Source: Pseudomonadota bacterium (GTDB taxonomy: Bacteria > Pseudomonadota > Gammaproteobacteria > Burkholderiales > Rhodocyclaceae). Taken from it: a stretch of 64,000 nucleotides of DNA. The stretch's first letter is position 1; each line of letters opens with the position of its first letter. The stretch spans positions 1 through 64,000 of the forward strand of contig JAFEFC010000030.1 of assembly GCA_018240785.1 (NCBI GenBank). The letters are read 5' to 3'. This document shows, piece by piece, positions 8,198 through 16,809 of the stretch. The notes under the pieces are model-generated. The model was given only the letters and a program-made list of their open reading frames with translations, did no database searches and was not told the DNA's origin. The position numbers and the translations under genes were made by a program.

Positions 8198-9853
8198 TCA
8201 TTCGCCACGAAGTGCCGCGAGCTGCAGTTTCTTGCGGGCGTCCTTCCATTCGTCCTTGCGGTCGAGTTTGTCGACCACCTTGGGCAACCATTCGGTCAAC
8301 ATCTCGGCTAGTTGCATACGGTCCTCAGTGCTCCAGGTGCTGTCGGCGCGGAGAGCCGCCTTGCTCAGGCGTAGGGCTTCCGCGTACAGGCCGCTACCCG
8401 GGTTGAGCGGGTCCTTGCGCGCGTTGTCGGCTTTGCTCCGGCAACTGCGGGCGAACTCATCGATCAACTTCCCTTCGGCGGAGAGCAGCGCGCGGGCTGC
8501 TTCGAGCGCTGCCTGTGCAGCCGCCTCGGCTGCCGCCCGCGCTTGCCGTTCAGCTTCAAGCTGGTGCTGGCGCAGGGTTTCGGCTGCTGCGCGCTGCTGG
8601 GCCGAAGCGAGTTGGGCGCGGATTTCGGCCATCTGCGTCCGGGGTTGGGCAGCGCACCAGTGCTGTAGCGACTCGATCGGCACGCTGTTGGCGGCCTCGA
8701 CGATGAGCCAGCCAAAGGGAACCATGCCGGAGCGTTCGCCGTCGCGCTCGGCGGCCAGCCATACCGTCTTGGCGCCCTCCGGCGACCAGTCGGGTGGTTG
8801 CCCACGGCCCTTCATGATCTTTATCGAGCGGACACCATCCAGCGTGACGCTCTCCGCACCGGAATGACGGCCGATGCGCAGTAGCATCACGTGGCCACTG
8901 TCGAGATCGGGCTGGAGGTCGGCCAGGAGTTTCTTCAGTTCGGATAGCCACTGCGGAGCAGCAAGCCGACGGCTTTCGAGGACGTCCAGCAGTGCTCGCA
9001 TGCGGCGCAGGTAGTAGCGGTTGCAGGCGGTCGCCAGGGCGGCGAATGCAGGGATGCGATGTCCGGGGCCGGGTGCGCGGCTGCCGGCGCCAATGCCGGG
9101 CAGCGTGCTGATGCGGATTTCGCCGCGCAATGCTCGATGTTGCCCCCCAATGATTGCCTCGCGCCGGGTTGCAGGCCCTTTGGCTTCAACAAGCCGGCCG
9201 TCCTTGTCATAGACCTCGCGCTTCTTGTGGTTAGTGGCGAAAACGACCTTGCTGTCGAGTTCGGTTGAGCAGGTGTCGGCAACCTGCAGTAGGCGGAACG
9301 GGTCGGCATGGAAGCCGGCACGCGAATCGAGGAGGCGCTTCTCGATATCCTGGGCGTTGCGATCGCCGGGGGATTTCCCTTGGCCGTCATTGAGCTGATC
9401 CAGCCACGCGGTGCGAATGGCGCCCTTGATGCTGGAGCCTGGGATGTAGGGCGCGCCGGTGTGCGGGTGATGTGCGGTGCGCTCGATCTCAAGCTGATTG
9501 GCTACGCGGCGCCCGCCGTTTTCGTGTTGTGCGACCTGGCCGATGCGCCGGCCGTACTGCTCGGCAACGCCGGCTGCAACAGCCACTGCGCCGTGGGCGA
9601 CCCCGGCAAAGCGCTCCTTGCGGGCATGAAAGAACTTCTGCAGGTCCCGAATCGCTTCATCGCCGCGGCGATTGACCGCCGAGATCAGTGCGTCCCGATC
9701 TGCCTTGGACAAGGGGACTCGCGCCGGGTCGAAGTGGTACAGGACGCCGTCGTCGATGACATAGTTGGTCGGTTCGAAATCCTGCCCGCAGCCGATGTGG
9801 ACAGGCGTCAGCGGCGTGATTGCGAGAGCCACGGTATCGAAGAAAGCGCTCAT
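8198..9853 (-). CDS. csm5: Type III-A effector subunit Csm5 with long C-terminal extension
   Basis: Csm5 is the RAMP protein that caps the 3' end of the crRNA in the Csm complex. The N-terminus (ITPLTPVHIGCGQDF) and the glycine-rich loop PYIPGSSIKGAIRTAW are typical. At 551 residues it is longer than the usual 350-400. From about residue 395 there is an Ala/Gln/Glu-rich coiled coil (QLASAQQRAAAETLRQHQLE) and then a helical tail (to KLQLAALRGE). The ATG at 9853 overlaps csm4 by 4 bp. The extension may be normal for proteobacterial Csm5, or it may be a docking segment. Confidence 0.88.
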   Translation of the reverse strand: MSAFFDTVALAITPLTPVHIGCGQDFEPTNYVIDDGVLYHFDPARVPLSKADRDALISAVNRRGDEAIRDLQKFFHARKERFAGVAHGAVAVAAGVAEQYGRRIGQVAQHENGGRRVANQLEIERTAHHPHTGAPYIPGSSIKGAIRTAWLDQLNDGQGKSPGDRNAQDIEKRLLDSRAGFHADPFRLLQVADTCSTELDSKVVFATNHKKREVYDKDGRLVEAKGPATRREAIIGGQHRALRGEIRISTLPGIGAGSRAPGPGHRIPAFAALATACNRYYLRRMRALLDVLESRRLAAPQWLSELKKLLADLQPDLDSGHVMLLRIGRHSGAESVTLDGVRSIKIMKGRGQPPDWSPEGAKTVWLAAERDGERSGMVPFGWLIVEAANSVPIESLQHWCAAQPRTQMAEIRAQLASAQQRAAAETLRQHQLEAERQARAAAEAAAQAALEAARALLSAEGKLIDEFARSCRSKADNARKDPLNPGSGLYAEALRLSKAALRADSTWSTEDRMQLAEMLTEWLPKVVDKLDRKDEWKDARKKLQLAALRGE

Positions 9854-10779
9854 GTGCGCAGCTCCGCATTTAGAGGCACCAGCGGCGCATAGCCCTGGTG
9901 CACGGTGGCGGGAATCGCTGCCGAAATTGGCGAGCGCGACCCGCCAAGGCCTGTGCCGTGAAAGTCGGGAACCGGACCCGTCCGGAAGGTGAGAAAGGCT
10001 GCGGTCCGCAAACCAAGCACCGGGCGCTTGAATGGGCGACCCCCGACTGCTGCGATGTTGCCGTGGCGACCGAATCGGGTCTGAGGCTGGTAGTAGCAGG
10101 CGTTGGCGTCCAGAGCCTGGGGTGCAGGCGCGCAAGGGGCGAGCGTGAGCGCGTGGCGACCTGCCGCAGCGGGCCATTGCCAGGCGACGATATTGCTGAC
10201 CGAGAACTTGCCGAGGCCGGTGCTGGCGTCGCGACCGAAGCCGCTCATGCCCACGTCTGAAAGCACCTGGCCGAGGTCGGCACTGCTCAGGCGCGACGAG
10301 TCAAGGCAGCAATACACGTGCAGGCCGCCCTCGCTGCATAGCTGCAACCGCTCGACCTGCCGCGGCGCGAAGGGGCCGGTGCCGGTCGTGCCGGTGAGCC
10401 GGTTGATGGTGTTCTGGGTCAGCACCATGTGCTCGGTTGTCTTCAATGCGGCAGCACGAGTCAGCCACTCGGCGAGCGGAAGCGCCGCGTCGATCTGGGG
10501 GAGCCAGACCCTAGTCTTCGCTGTCTTGCGTTGAGCAGGGTCGCTATCGAGACCGAGCAGAAAGTCGGGCAATTGCGGTCGCGGCAGCCAGCCGGACGGG
10601 AAGGCGTCGGAGACGACCAGAAACGGCCTGCCCTCGGTGTAGCCATCGAGCAGGCTCGTCAGCCTGGCCTCGCCGAAGCGCTCCCGGATTGCCCAGCACA
10701 GTTGCCCGAACAGGGTGTCGCCGGCGAGCGGGGTGCCAAAGGCCGAGAGCGGCTGCAGGGTGACTTGGTAGTTGTCCAT
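9850..10779 (-). CDS. csm4: Type III-A effector subunit Csm4
   Basis: This 309-residue RAMP protein should hold the 5' handle of the crRNA and contact Cas10. The N-terminus SAFGTPLAGDTLFGQLCWAIRERFG is the Csm4 signature, and a glycine-rich segment MSGFGRDASTGLGKF follows near residue 185-200. It starts at ATG 10779 (MDNYQV), 7 bp after csm3, and ends in a 4-bp overlap with csm5, all in one operon. Confidence 0.92.
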   Translation of the reverse strand: MDNYQVTLQPLSAFGTPLAGDTLFGQLCWAIRERFGEARLTSLLDGYTEGRPFLVVSDAFPSGWLPRPQLPDFLLGLDSDPAQRKTAKTRVWLPQIDAALPLAEWLTRAAALKTTEHMVLTQNTINRLTGTTGTGPFAPRQVERLQLCSEGGLHVYCCLDSSRLSSADLGQVLSDVGMSGFGRDASTGLGKFSVSNIVAWQWPAAAGRHALTLAPCAPAPQALDANACYYQPQTRFGRHGNIAAVGGRPFKRPVLGLRTAAFLTFRTGPVPDFHGTGLGGSRSPISAAIPATVHQGYAPLVPLNAELRT

Positions 10780-10786
10780 CGCTTTT

Positions 10787-11503
10787 TCAGGCAGCGCGAG
10801 CGGCAAAGGGATCGAGAGCGTCGAATTCGGCCTGGACGTCGGCGCCGTCCAGCTTCAGCTCGCGGAGCTTGATCTTGCCGTAACCGCGCGATCCGGAGCC
10901 GCCGAGGCTGTCGAGCTCGAGCAGTCGCAGGCCTGCGAACAAGGCCTTGCGCAATGCGGCGCCGTCGCCATCGATGTCCAGCAGCTTGATCGAGAGGCGG
11001 AAGTCGAAACGCGAGCCGGCTGGGACCCGTTCGGTCTGGCGTGGGTGCTCGGCCACGCCCTTGATGCGGTCGATCCGGTTCTCGGTCTTGACCTCGGTCA
11101 GCAGCAGATTGTCACCTTCGATCTGCCTGACCCAGTCGGCCTGAAGCGCAGCATCCCAGAAGGCCAGTCGGGTCGGGCCAAGATCGCGCGCCTGTTCGTC
11201 GCTAAGTTGGTCGCCACCGCCTACGCCGAAAAGCTGCAGGATGGGGCGTACCTCAGGGTGCCTGGCCGACAGGTCGCCGATGCCGAGCGGCTCGGACTTC
11301 ACCGCACCGCTGCGCCACTCCAGCAGGCTGCGTACCTTGCCTTTAAGGCTGGAACCGGGAATGTAGGGCTGGTTGTTGATCGGGTTGCGAATGACCTGGT
11401 TGTCGACGCCGCCGATGCGGATCTCGCCTTCGCTGGCGCCGATACGCAAACCCGAGAGCAGTTCGAGCGTGCCTTCCAGGGTCTGGATCTTGATGAGCTG
11501 CAT
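10787..11503 (-). CDS. csm3: Type III-A effector subunit Csm3 (target RNA cleavage)
   Basis: Csm3 (238 residues) forms the backbone of the Csm complex and cleaves target RNA at 6-nt intervals. The family motif GASEGEIRIGGVDNQVIRNP is followed by PYIPGSSLKGKVRSLLE. Asp34 of GGVDN corresponds to the catalytic Asp of characterised Csm3 proteins, so RNA slicing is probably intact. A glycine-rich loop GGSGSRGYGKIKL lies near residue 205. The start is ATG 11503 (MQLIKI), with AAGGGAA upstream. Confidence 0.94.
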   Translation of the reverse strand: MQLIKIQTLEGTLELLSGLRIGASEGEIRIGGVDNQVIRNPINNQPYIPGSSLKGKVRSLLEWRSGAVKSEPLGIGDLSARHPEVRPILQLFGVGGGDQLSDEQARDLGPTRLAFWDAALQADWVRQIEGDNLLLTEVKTENRIDRIKGVAEHPRQTERVPAGSRFDFRLSIKLLDIDGDGAALRKALFAGLRLLELDSLGGSGSRGYGKIKLRELKLDGADVQAEFDALDPFAARAA

Positions 11504-11534
11504 GTCATGTTCCCTTGTATGTGATGTGTAGCGC

Positions 11535-12029
11535 TCAGTCCTGCGGGCGATGGACCTTGTAGAAGGCCATGAACGCCTCCATGAACAGCTTGGCTTGCGC
11601 CAGGGATCTGTGGTCGGAGGCTTGATCGACGACGTGGCGCAGGAGCCGGTCGAAATTCGCGTCGACCTTCTTCCGTCCCATCGCGTAGGCCACCTTTGCC
11701 TTAAGCATCTGGATGTAGGGCGCTTGGGCATGAAAGCGTTCTTCGCTGTTGCCGACCTTGCCCTGCAACATGACGAGTTCGTCGTAGAAGCGGCGAAGCT
11801 GAGTGCCCTTGTTGGCGTCACGCATGCTTGTGTCGGCAATGCTGCGTGCCGCTGCTTCCGCGACATCCGAATACAGCGTCGGTGCAATCTGATCGCCAAA
11901 GCGAATCCGGCTGGTGTCGATGTTCGGCTCATCGTCGCGCCTAGCGCGCTCGTCGCTGCTGCGATAACCGGGATTGGATGAATTTGGACGGGGCGCGGAT
12001 GTGCCGCGGCCGGGGATATGGTTTGCCAT
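11535..12029 (-). CDS. csm2: Type III-A effector small subunit Csm2
   Basis: This 164-residue protein has a low-complexity N-terminal tail (about 1-50) followed by the helical Csm2 core. The core includes KGTQLRRFYDELVMLQGKVG and a C-terminal helix ending FMAFYKVHRPQD. Csm2 lines the inner face of the complex along the crRNA-target duplex. It lies 14 bp after cas10 and 31 bp before csm3. Confidence 0.9.
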   Translation of the reverse strand: MANHIPGRGTSAPRPNSSNPGYRSSDERARRDDEPNIDTSRIRFGDQIAPTLYSDVAEAAARSIADTSMRDANKGTQLRRFYDELVMLQGKVGNSEERFHAQAPYIQMLKAKVAYAMGRKKVDANFDRLLRHVVDQASDHRSLAQAKLFMEAFMAFYKVHRPQD

Positions 12030-12043
12030 GCGGGTGGACTCCT

Positions 12044-14740
12044 TCAGCGATCCCTGAACTGGTAAAGATGGTTGAACAGAACGATGCGGTAGGCCGAGCC
12101 GAGCGTTTCGATCCCGGTACCGCCGATGTCCTGGATGATGCGGGTGGTGTGGCGCCGCCGTTCCTCTTCACTCAGGCCGCGGCATCGGTCGACGACGAAA
12201 CGGCGGGTGCGGTAGGCCAGGCGCGAGCGCCACATCGCGGCTTCGGCCTTGCCCTTCTTCTCATCCCTGCGCATGTCGATGAACTGCTGCAAGCCATAGA
12301 CGAACCCGGTCGACAGGTCCATCTCGCTGCGCAGGGCCTGGAGGCGTGCCAGTGCAGCCTCGAGTTTCGGCCATGTCTGCCAGGCCACGGTTTCGCCAAA
12401 GCAGGTGACTGCGTCCTTGCCATCATGTTGCTTGGCCGCCGACAGCGCGTCTTCGGCCAGTTCAGCGATGCTGAAGATGGGGGCGCCGGGTTTCTGCGTG
12501 GCGATGCCGGCCGAGAAGTGGATCTCGGTATTTCCTGCGACGTAGACCCGGAAATCGTCGCGCAGCCGTGAGGCGAGACGCTGCACACTGCGCCATGGGC
12601 CAATCAGAAAGAAATCGTCTCCACCTGCGAAGACCGTGTAGACGTTGGGGAAGTCGCGCGCGAGCAGCCAGGGCAGATAGACGGCGAAGAAGCCATTCAC
12701 CTGGCGAGACAATGCGGCCATCTTGGCAAAGGTCGGCTGCTTCAGGCCGGTGCGGAACAGTTCGCCCAGATTGTCGATGTCGCCCTTCAGCACGCCCAGC
12801 GAGGCAACGCCCTGCCAGCGCGCGCTGTCTGTGTCGGAAGGCTGGCGGTCTTCGCAGGCGAGGAGATCGAGTGTCTTCAGGTCGCCGACGTCGGGCATCG
12901 GCTCTTCGCCGAGCAGGCCCGCATAACGGTCGCGCAGTGGGCCGACATCGTCCGACCCCATGGTGGGCACATAACCACTGATGAAGCGGCGAGCAAAACC
13001 ATGCCACAACGGAGCGCCACCCTCGGCGTCGTCCGGCTTGGGCAGACTGAAGTCCCAGCAGCGGCGCAGGTCGCCATTGCCTGCAAGTTCACCAAAACGG
13101 CCGGTGGCGTCGGCATCAGCGGTAAATGCGACAACGTGGCCGAAAAGATCGGTTTCGAGCAGGCACAGGTTGCGATGTTCGCGAAGCGCGTCGCGCGCAT
13201 CATTTCGCAGGATGAGGATGCGGTCGAGTTTGACCAGGGACTCGCCGATCGCAATCTGGTCGCGCGAAAGCGCACACGAGGCCACATCGCCGATCTTCCG
13301 GTCGGCGGGGAGGCGGCCGTTATAGGCGCAGGGGCCGAGCGCGAAATCGGCGGCGCTGAACACCGCGCCGCCGAGCGCGCACAAGTCCAGGCGCTGGTGT
13401 TTGGCGATGTCGAGCTGCTGGTGCAAGCGCGTCATCAGCTTGCTGAATGGTGTGCTGTCGTTGCGCTCGCCATGTCGGCGCAGGAAATCGGCGCAACTGG
13501 CCGGTGTCCATGCCAGTCCGACGCCAGCCTGACCGAAAGTGTGTGTGGAAAACCAGCTATCGAGCTCGGCGCGCAAGCGTTGCAGGCGCTCGCAAACGTC
13601 AACCGTATTGGGTGCGACGATCATGAACTTGCCGGCGGCATTGATGATCTGGCTCGTCGGCGGCAGGCCGAGTTCGTCGAGGACACGCAGCGCTGCCAAT
13701 TCAGTGAAGATCGACACCTGGAACGAGCGGCCGCGCAACAGCTTTGCCGCGTGTTTTCGCGATTCGCCACCCGTTGCGAATATGAAGTCCTGGATGCCGA
13801 AGAAATCCCCCTGAATCAACAGGAATTTCTGTTCGTCGAAGTCGGATCGGGTGCGCAGGGCCTGTGTCGCCTCCTTGCCGGTTCTTGCCGTGGCTTCATG
13901 CCAGCGCCAAAGCGCGACGGCCAGTGACGCTGCGGCACGGGAGTGGTCGTACAGGGAGACCTCAGGGCGGACACCGAAGGCAGTAGCCGCAGGAATGGTG
14001 TGTGTGCACGCAAGCCACAGACTGTCGAAGTGATCGAGCCACAGCGGCCAGTTGTGGCGGTGGCTGGCGGGAATCTGGCTCAGGCCGGCGATGAACTGAT
14101 CCCACAGAGAGCCGTATTCAGCCTGTGCGGCTTGGTCGTCGCGCACTTCGCACTGTGCGGCGGGCCTTGGGAAGATGCTGCGCGGCGATAGCATCCGTAG
14201 CGGATAGCGCTGGACGAGGGCCGCGTCACTCGGCTGCGTGTCGCTCAGCCGGATCTGCTCGAACAGGGTCAGTTGACGCGAGGTGTAGTGATTGAGCCCG
14301 TTGGCGCGCTTCTCTGCGGCTTGGTTGTATTGCTCGAACTCCTCGCGTTCGAAGCCGGAGGCGACACGATCGGCTGTGGCAATGATCCATTGCAGGAAGG
14401 TGTCTGGCTTGTGGTGGGCTGCAGCCGCATTCACCAGGGAGTCCGTTGCTTCACCCGAGTCTGAGTCTCCTGCGTATTTGCGGCCGGTAAATGGAGAGAC
14501 GTCTCCCCGGACAGTGTCGGGCAGATGGGCTTCGATTGCGCCGAAGGCAAGTGCTGTGTGGGCTGCATGCTGGTGGCTGAACCAGCGTCCCTCGATGTGG
14601 AACGGGCAATAGAGTGTCAAATGCGCATCCACCCGCGGATCGCAATCAAAGACCTTTGCGCGTTCCGCAAACTTGCCCAGATCGTGCAGATAGGCGGCGA
14701 GCCCCACTCGCGTGGATGCGTCCATCAAGGGGTGCGGCAT
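12044..14740 (-). CDS. cas10: Type III-A signature protein Cas10/Csm1
   Basis: This 898-residue protein is the large subunit of the Csm complex. An N-terminal HD nuclease domain is present (AYLHDLGKFAERA, His19/Asp20). The C-terminal palm domain has the cyclase motif FAGGDDFF (GGDD at 706-709), so both single-strand DNase and cyclic oligoadenylate synthesis should be active. I chose ATG 14740 (MPHPLMDAS) because homologues start close to the HD motif; in-frame ATGs at 14761 and further upstream exist. A 103-bp gap before it has a weak TTAGAC-17-TATGCC promoter candidate and is less GC-rich than the coding DNA. Confidence 0.96.
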   Translation of the reverse strand: MPHPLMDASTRVGLAAYLHDLGKFAERAKVFDCDPRVDAHLTLYCPFHIEGRWFSHQHAAHTALAFGAIEAHLPDTVRGDVSPFTGRKYAGDSDSGEATDSLVNAAAAHHKPDTFLQWIIATADRVASGFEREEFEQYNQAAEKRANGLNHYTSRQLTLFEQIRLSDTQPSDAALVQRYPLRMLSPRSIFPRPAAQCEVRDDQAAQAEYGSLWDQFIAGLSQIPASHRHNWPLWLDHFDSLWLACTHTIPAATAFGVRPEVSLYDHSRAAASLAVALWRWHEATARTGKEATQALRTRSDFDEQKFLLIQGDFFGIQDFIFATGGESRKHAAKLLRGRSFQVSIFTELAALRVLDELGLPPTSQIINAAGKFMIVAPNTVDVCERLQRLRAELDSWFSTHTFGQAGVGLAWTPASCADFLRRHGERNDSTPFSKLMTRLHQQLDIAKHQRLDLCALGGAVFSAADFALGPCAYNGRLPADRKIGDVASCALSRDQIAIGESLVKLDRILILRNDARDALREHRNLCLLETDLFGHVVAFTADADATGRFGELAGNGDLRRCWDFSLPKPDDAEGGAPLWHGFARRFISGYVPTMGSDDVGPLRDRYAGLLGEEPMPDVGDLKTLDLLACEDRQPSDTDSARWQGVASLGVLKGDIDNLGELFRTGLKQPTFAKMAALSRQVNGFFAVYLPWLLARDFPNVYTVFAGGDDFFLIGPWRSVQRLASRLRDDFRVYVAGNTEIHFSAGIATQKPGAPIFSIAELAEDALSAAKQHDGKDAVTCFGETVAWQTWPKLEAALARLQALRSEMDLSTGFVYGLQQFIDMRRDEKKGKAEAAMWRSRLAYRTRRFVVDRCRGLSEEERRRHTTRIIQDIGGTGIETLGSAYRIVLFNHLYQFRDR

Positions 14741-14843
14741 TCGATTCTCTTGAGAAAACATTGTTCGCCCATTCTCGCATTTGATTTTCATTGGCATATT
14801 CGCATTGTCTGCGAAGTCTAACCGTGTGGAATGCCGCGCCGCG

Positions 14844-15989
14844 CTATCGCAAGCTTGCCGACGCCCGTGGCCCGAGCAGTTGCACCGCATCCGCATCCAG
14901 CGGCAGTCGGTACCGATGCGGCTTTCTGCCGCCGTCGTCGATCTGGTAGGGGCCGGCAGCGGGGCCGAGGTGCTTGCTGAGCGCGCTGCGCAGTTTCGAC
15001 AGGCGCGACGAGAAGTAGCTGCCGTCCATGCCGCGGAGCAAGGCGTGTTCGGTGGACGACAGGTCGCCGAGCGGGCCGGCGATGAGTCGTAGTTCGCGCA
15101 GGTAACGTTCCGCCCAGGCCGCATCGCCGACCTCCTTGATCGGGGCGGGCACGGCGGGCTCATTGGTCAACGCGCGGCGCGCGAACACCGCGAGGAGGGC
15201 GAGCTCGGCCGGCGGCAATCTGAAGCAGCGACCGGCGGCGCGCACCGTGCGCGTGGCGAGGTCGATTTCCAGCCTGGCCGGGCCCAGGGTGGCGCGCGCG
15301 GCATCGACCGTCGCGTTGAAGCTCGCGCTGCCGTCGAGCAGATTGGTTGGCAGGCCGTGGCGCAGGCTCACGAAGGGTATCTCGGCCAGGCTGACCTTGG
15401 CCTGGCGGGCGTCGGCGAGCTTGTTACCGGCCGTGGCGATGACGTTTTCGTAGGGTGTCGGATAGAAGAAGTTGAGGCTGTTCTCGAACGGCTCCGAAAC
15501 CAGCACGTGCGAGAGCCGGTCCTGCGGACGCCCGAACAGCGACAACGCGTAGCCGAGGAAGAAGCCCATCGTCTTGCGCCCGCCGGCAATCGAGACATGC
15601 AGCGCAGATGTGGGGTCGGCGCTGAGTTCGCGCACCGTTTCGGTGATGAAGTCGGCGCACGACTGGTTGTCCTGCGGGCTGCGGATATCGGCCAGAGGCT
15701 GGCCGGCAGCATCGCGCAGCACGTGGATATGGTCCGCGTCGAAGCTGATCGGAGGCAGGCGGTAGTCGGCGCGGAGGCGGTGGAACCAGCCCGGCTCGTC
15801 GGACAGCAATGCGAGCCGCGCTCGCTCTGCGCCTTCAGCGGTGGTGATGAGGTGGATCTCGGTTGGGACGAAGGGCTCGTCGTTGCCAACTGCGAGCGCA
15901 TACAGCGTCTCGGTGACGATCTGCGGCGACAGGCCGGTAACCGCAAGCAGGATGCGGCGAGAGTGGGAGGCAGGCGGGAGGGGTTTCAT
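14844..15989 (-). CDS. NE0113/Crn1-type CARF protein with C-terminal winged helix
   Basis: This 381-residue protein has an N-terminal CARF-type domain of the NE0113 family, related to the Sso2081 (Crn1) ring nuclease (TGLSPQIVTETLYAL and SIAGGRKTMGFFLGYA). Ser21 and Lys139 match, by eye, the Ser and Lys used by Crn1 to cut cyclic tetra-adenylate. From about residue 238 the sequence follows an OmpR-type winged helix: LEIDLATRTVRAAGRCFRLP then ELALLAVFARR, and later SSRLSKLRSALSKHLG with a final HRYRLP strand. I infer a ring nuclease or a cOA-responsive transcription factor. It is the first gene of the locus, with a GCAAGCTTGC palindrome in its upstream region and another across its last codons. 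Confidence 0.85.
   Translation of the reverse strand: MKPLPPASHSRRILLAVTGLSPQIVTETLYALAVGNDEPFVPTEIHLITTAEGAERARLALLSDEPGWFHRLRADYRLPPISFDADHIHVLRDAAGQPLADIRSPQDNQSCADFITETVRELSADPTSALHVSIAGGRKTMGFFLGYALSLFGRPQDRLSHVLVSEPFENSLNFFYPTPYENVIATAGNKLADARQAKVSLAEIPFVSLRHGLPTNLLDGSASFNATVDAARATLGPARLEIDLATRTVRAAGRCFRLPPAELALLAVFARRALTNEPAVPAPIKEVGDAAWAERYLRELRLIAGPLGDLSSTEHALLRGMDGSYFSSRLSKLRSALSKHLGPAAGPYQIDDGGRKPHRYRLPLDADAVQLLGPRASASLR
14849..14858. promoter_or_regulatory. GCAAGCTTGC palindrome before cas10
   Basis: This 10-bp palindrome lies in the last codons of the CARF-winged-helix gene, about 110 bp upstream of the cas10 start. The same core is found upstream of the CARF gene and of cas2a. 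It could be an operator shared by the three blocks of the locus. The coding overlap means chance cannot be excluded for this copy taken alone. Confidence 0.45.
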
Positions 15990-16057
15990 GGGGCAGGTGT
16001 TGCTCGAGTGATGAGCCAGGCCCGGTTATAGCTCCAAATCCGTTTGCATAGGTTTGC

Positions 16058-16069
16058 GGCAAGCTTGCC
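16058..16069. promoter_or_regulatory. GGCAAGCTTGCC palindrome in the promoter region of the CRISPR locus
   Basis: A perfect 12-bp palindrome in the 169-bp divergent gap between the CARF gene (leftward from 15989) and the histidine phosphatase gene. A leftward TATAAC -10 candidate lies at 16025-16030, placing the palindrome just upstream of the corresponding -35 position. This is the third copy of the core in the window. An operator role is inferred. Confidence 0.55.
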
Positions 16070-16158
16070 ACCGAGTCATCGAGTGCGTTCCGGTTCGCTG
16101 AACCTGGCGACCGTGTTCAAGGTCGGAGCAGAACATCTGTACGCAAGGCATGCCAGCC

Positions 16159-16743
16159 ATGAGAACGCTGACCAGAACCTCGTTCATCCTCGCGCTTCTG
16201 CAGGCGACGGCTGGCCTTGCGGCCGAGGCGCCAGCGCAATCCGGGCTGTGGGCGGCGCTGCGCGATGGCCGGCATGTCGCGCTGGTGCGCCACGCCACGG
16301 CACCGGGTGTCGGCGATCCGGAGAACTTTCGCGTCGAGGACTGCAGCACGCAGCGCAACCTGTCCAAGGCCGGCCGCCGCCAGGCGCAGGCCATCGGCGA
16401 GCGCTTCCGCGCCAATGGCATTGCCCGCGCGGCGGTGTATTCCAGCCAGTGGTGCCGTTGCCTGGACACCGCGCGGCTGCTGGGCCTGGGCGAGGTGATG
16501 CCCTTCGCCGGGCTCAACTCCTTCTTCCGCGACAGCGGCCGTGAGGCGGCCAGCAGCGACGCCGTGCGCGCACTGGCGGTGCGCGAATCCCGGCCCGGCC
16601 GGGCGCTGGTGCTGGTCACTCACCAGGTGAACATCACCGCCCTGAGCGGCGTGTATCCGGCGCCTGGCGAGATCGTGGTGATGCGGGTGGAGGGCACCAC
16701 GCTCCAGGCGGCTGGAAGTCTGCCGGGGGGCGCGGCGAACTGA
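16159..16743 (+). CDS. Secreted histidine phosphatase family protein
   Basis: This 194-residue protein of the phosphoglycerate mutase/histidine phosphatase superfamily has an N-terminal signal peptide (FILALLQATAGLAAEA). The catalytic motif is VALVRHATAPG and the second histidine lies in LVLVTHQVNI. The substrate cannot be told from the sequence. I prefer ATG 16159 because AAGG lies about 11 bp upstream; an ATG at 16150 is also possible. It is transcribed away from the CRISPR locus and ends just before a strong hairpin terminator. Confidence 0.85.
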   Translation: MRTLTRTSFILALLQATAGLAAEAPAQSGLWAALRDGRHVALVRHATAPGVGDPENFRVEDCSTQRNLSKAGRRQAQAIGERFRANGIARAAVYSSQWCRCLDTARLLGLGEVMPFAGLNSFFRDSGREAASSDAVRALAVRESRPGRALVLVTHQVNITALSGVYPAPGEIVVMRVEGTTLQAAGSLPGGAAN

Positions 16744-16758
16744 CGCCAGAGAACGCAA

Positions 16759-16784
16759 GACGGGCGCCCCGCAAGGCGCCCGTC
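16759..16784. terminator. Bidirectional hairpin terminator between phosphatase gene and amtB
   Basis: Perfect 10-bp stem GACGGGCGCC/GGCGCCCGTC with a 6-base loop, located between two convergent genes. There is no long T-run on the plus side. Confidence 0.75.
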
Positions 16785-16809
16785 CGTGGCTTGCCGCTTC
16801 TGCCGACGC

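Noticed and set aside
14741-15163. N-terminal extension of Cas10 into the CARF gene
   Set aside because: The frame is open, but the HD motif sits right after ATG 14740 and the extension overlaps a real gene in another frame.
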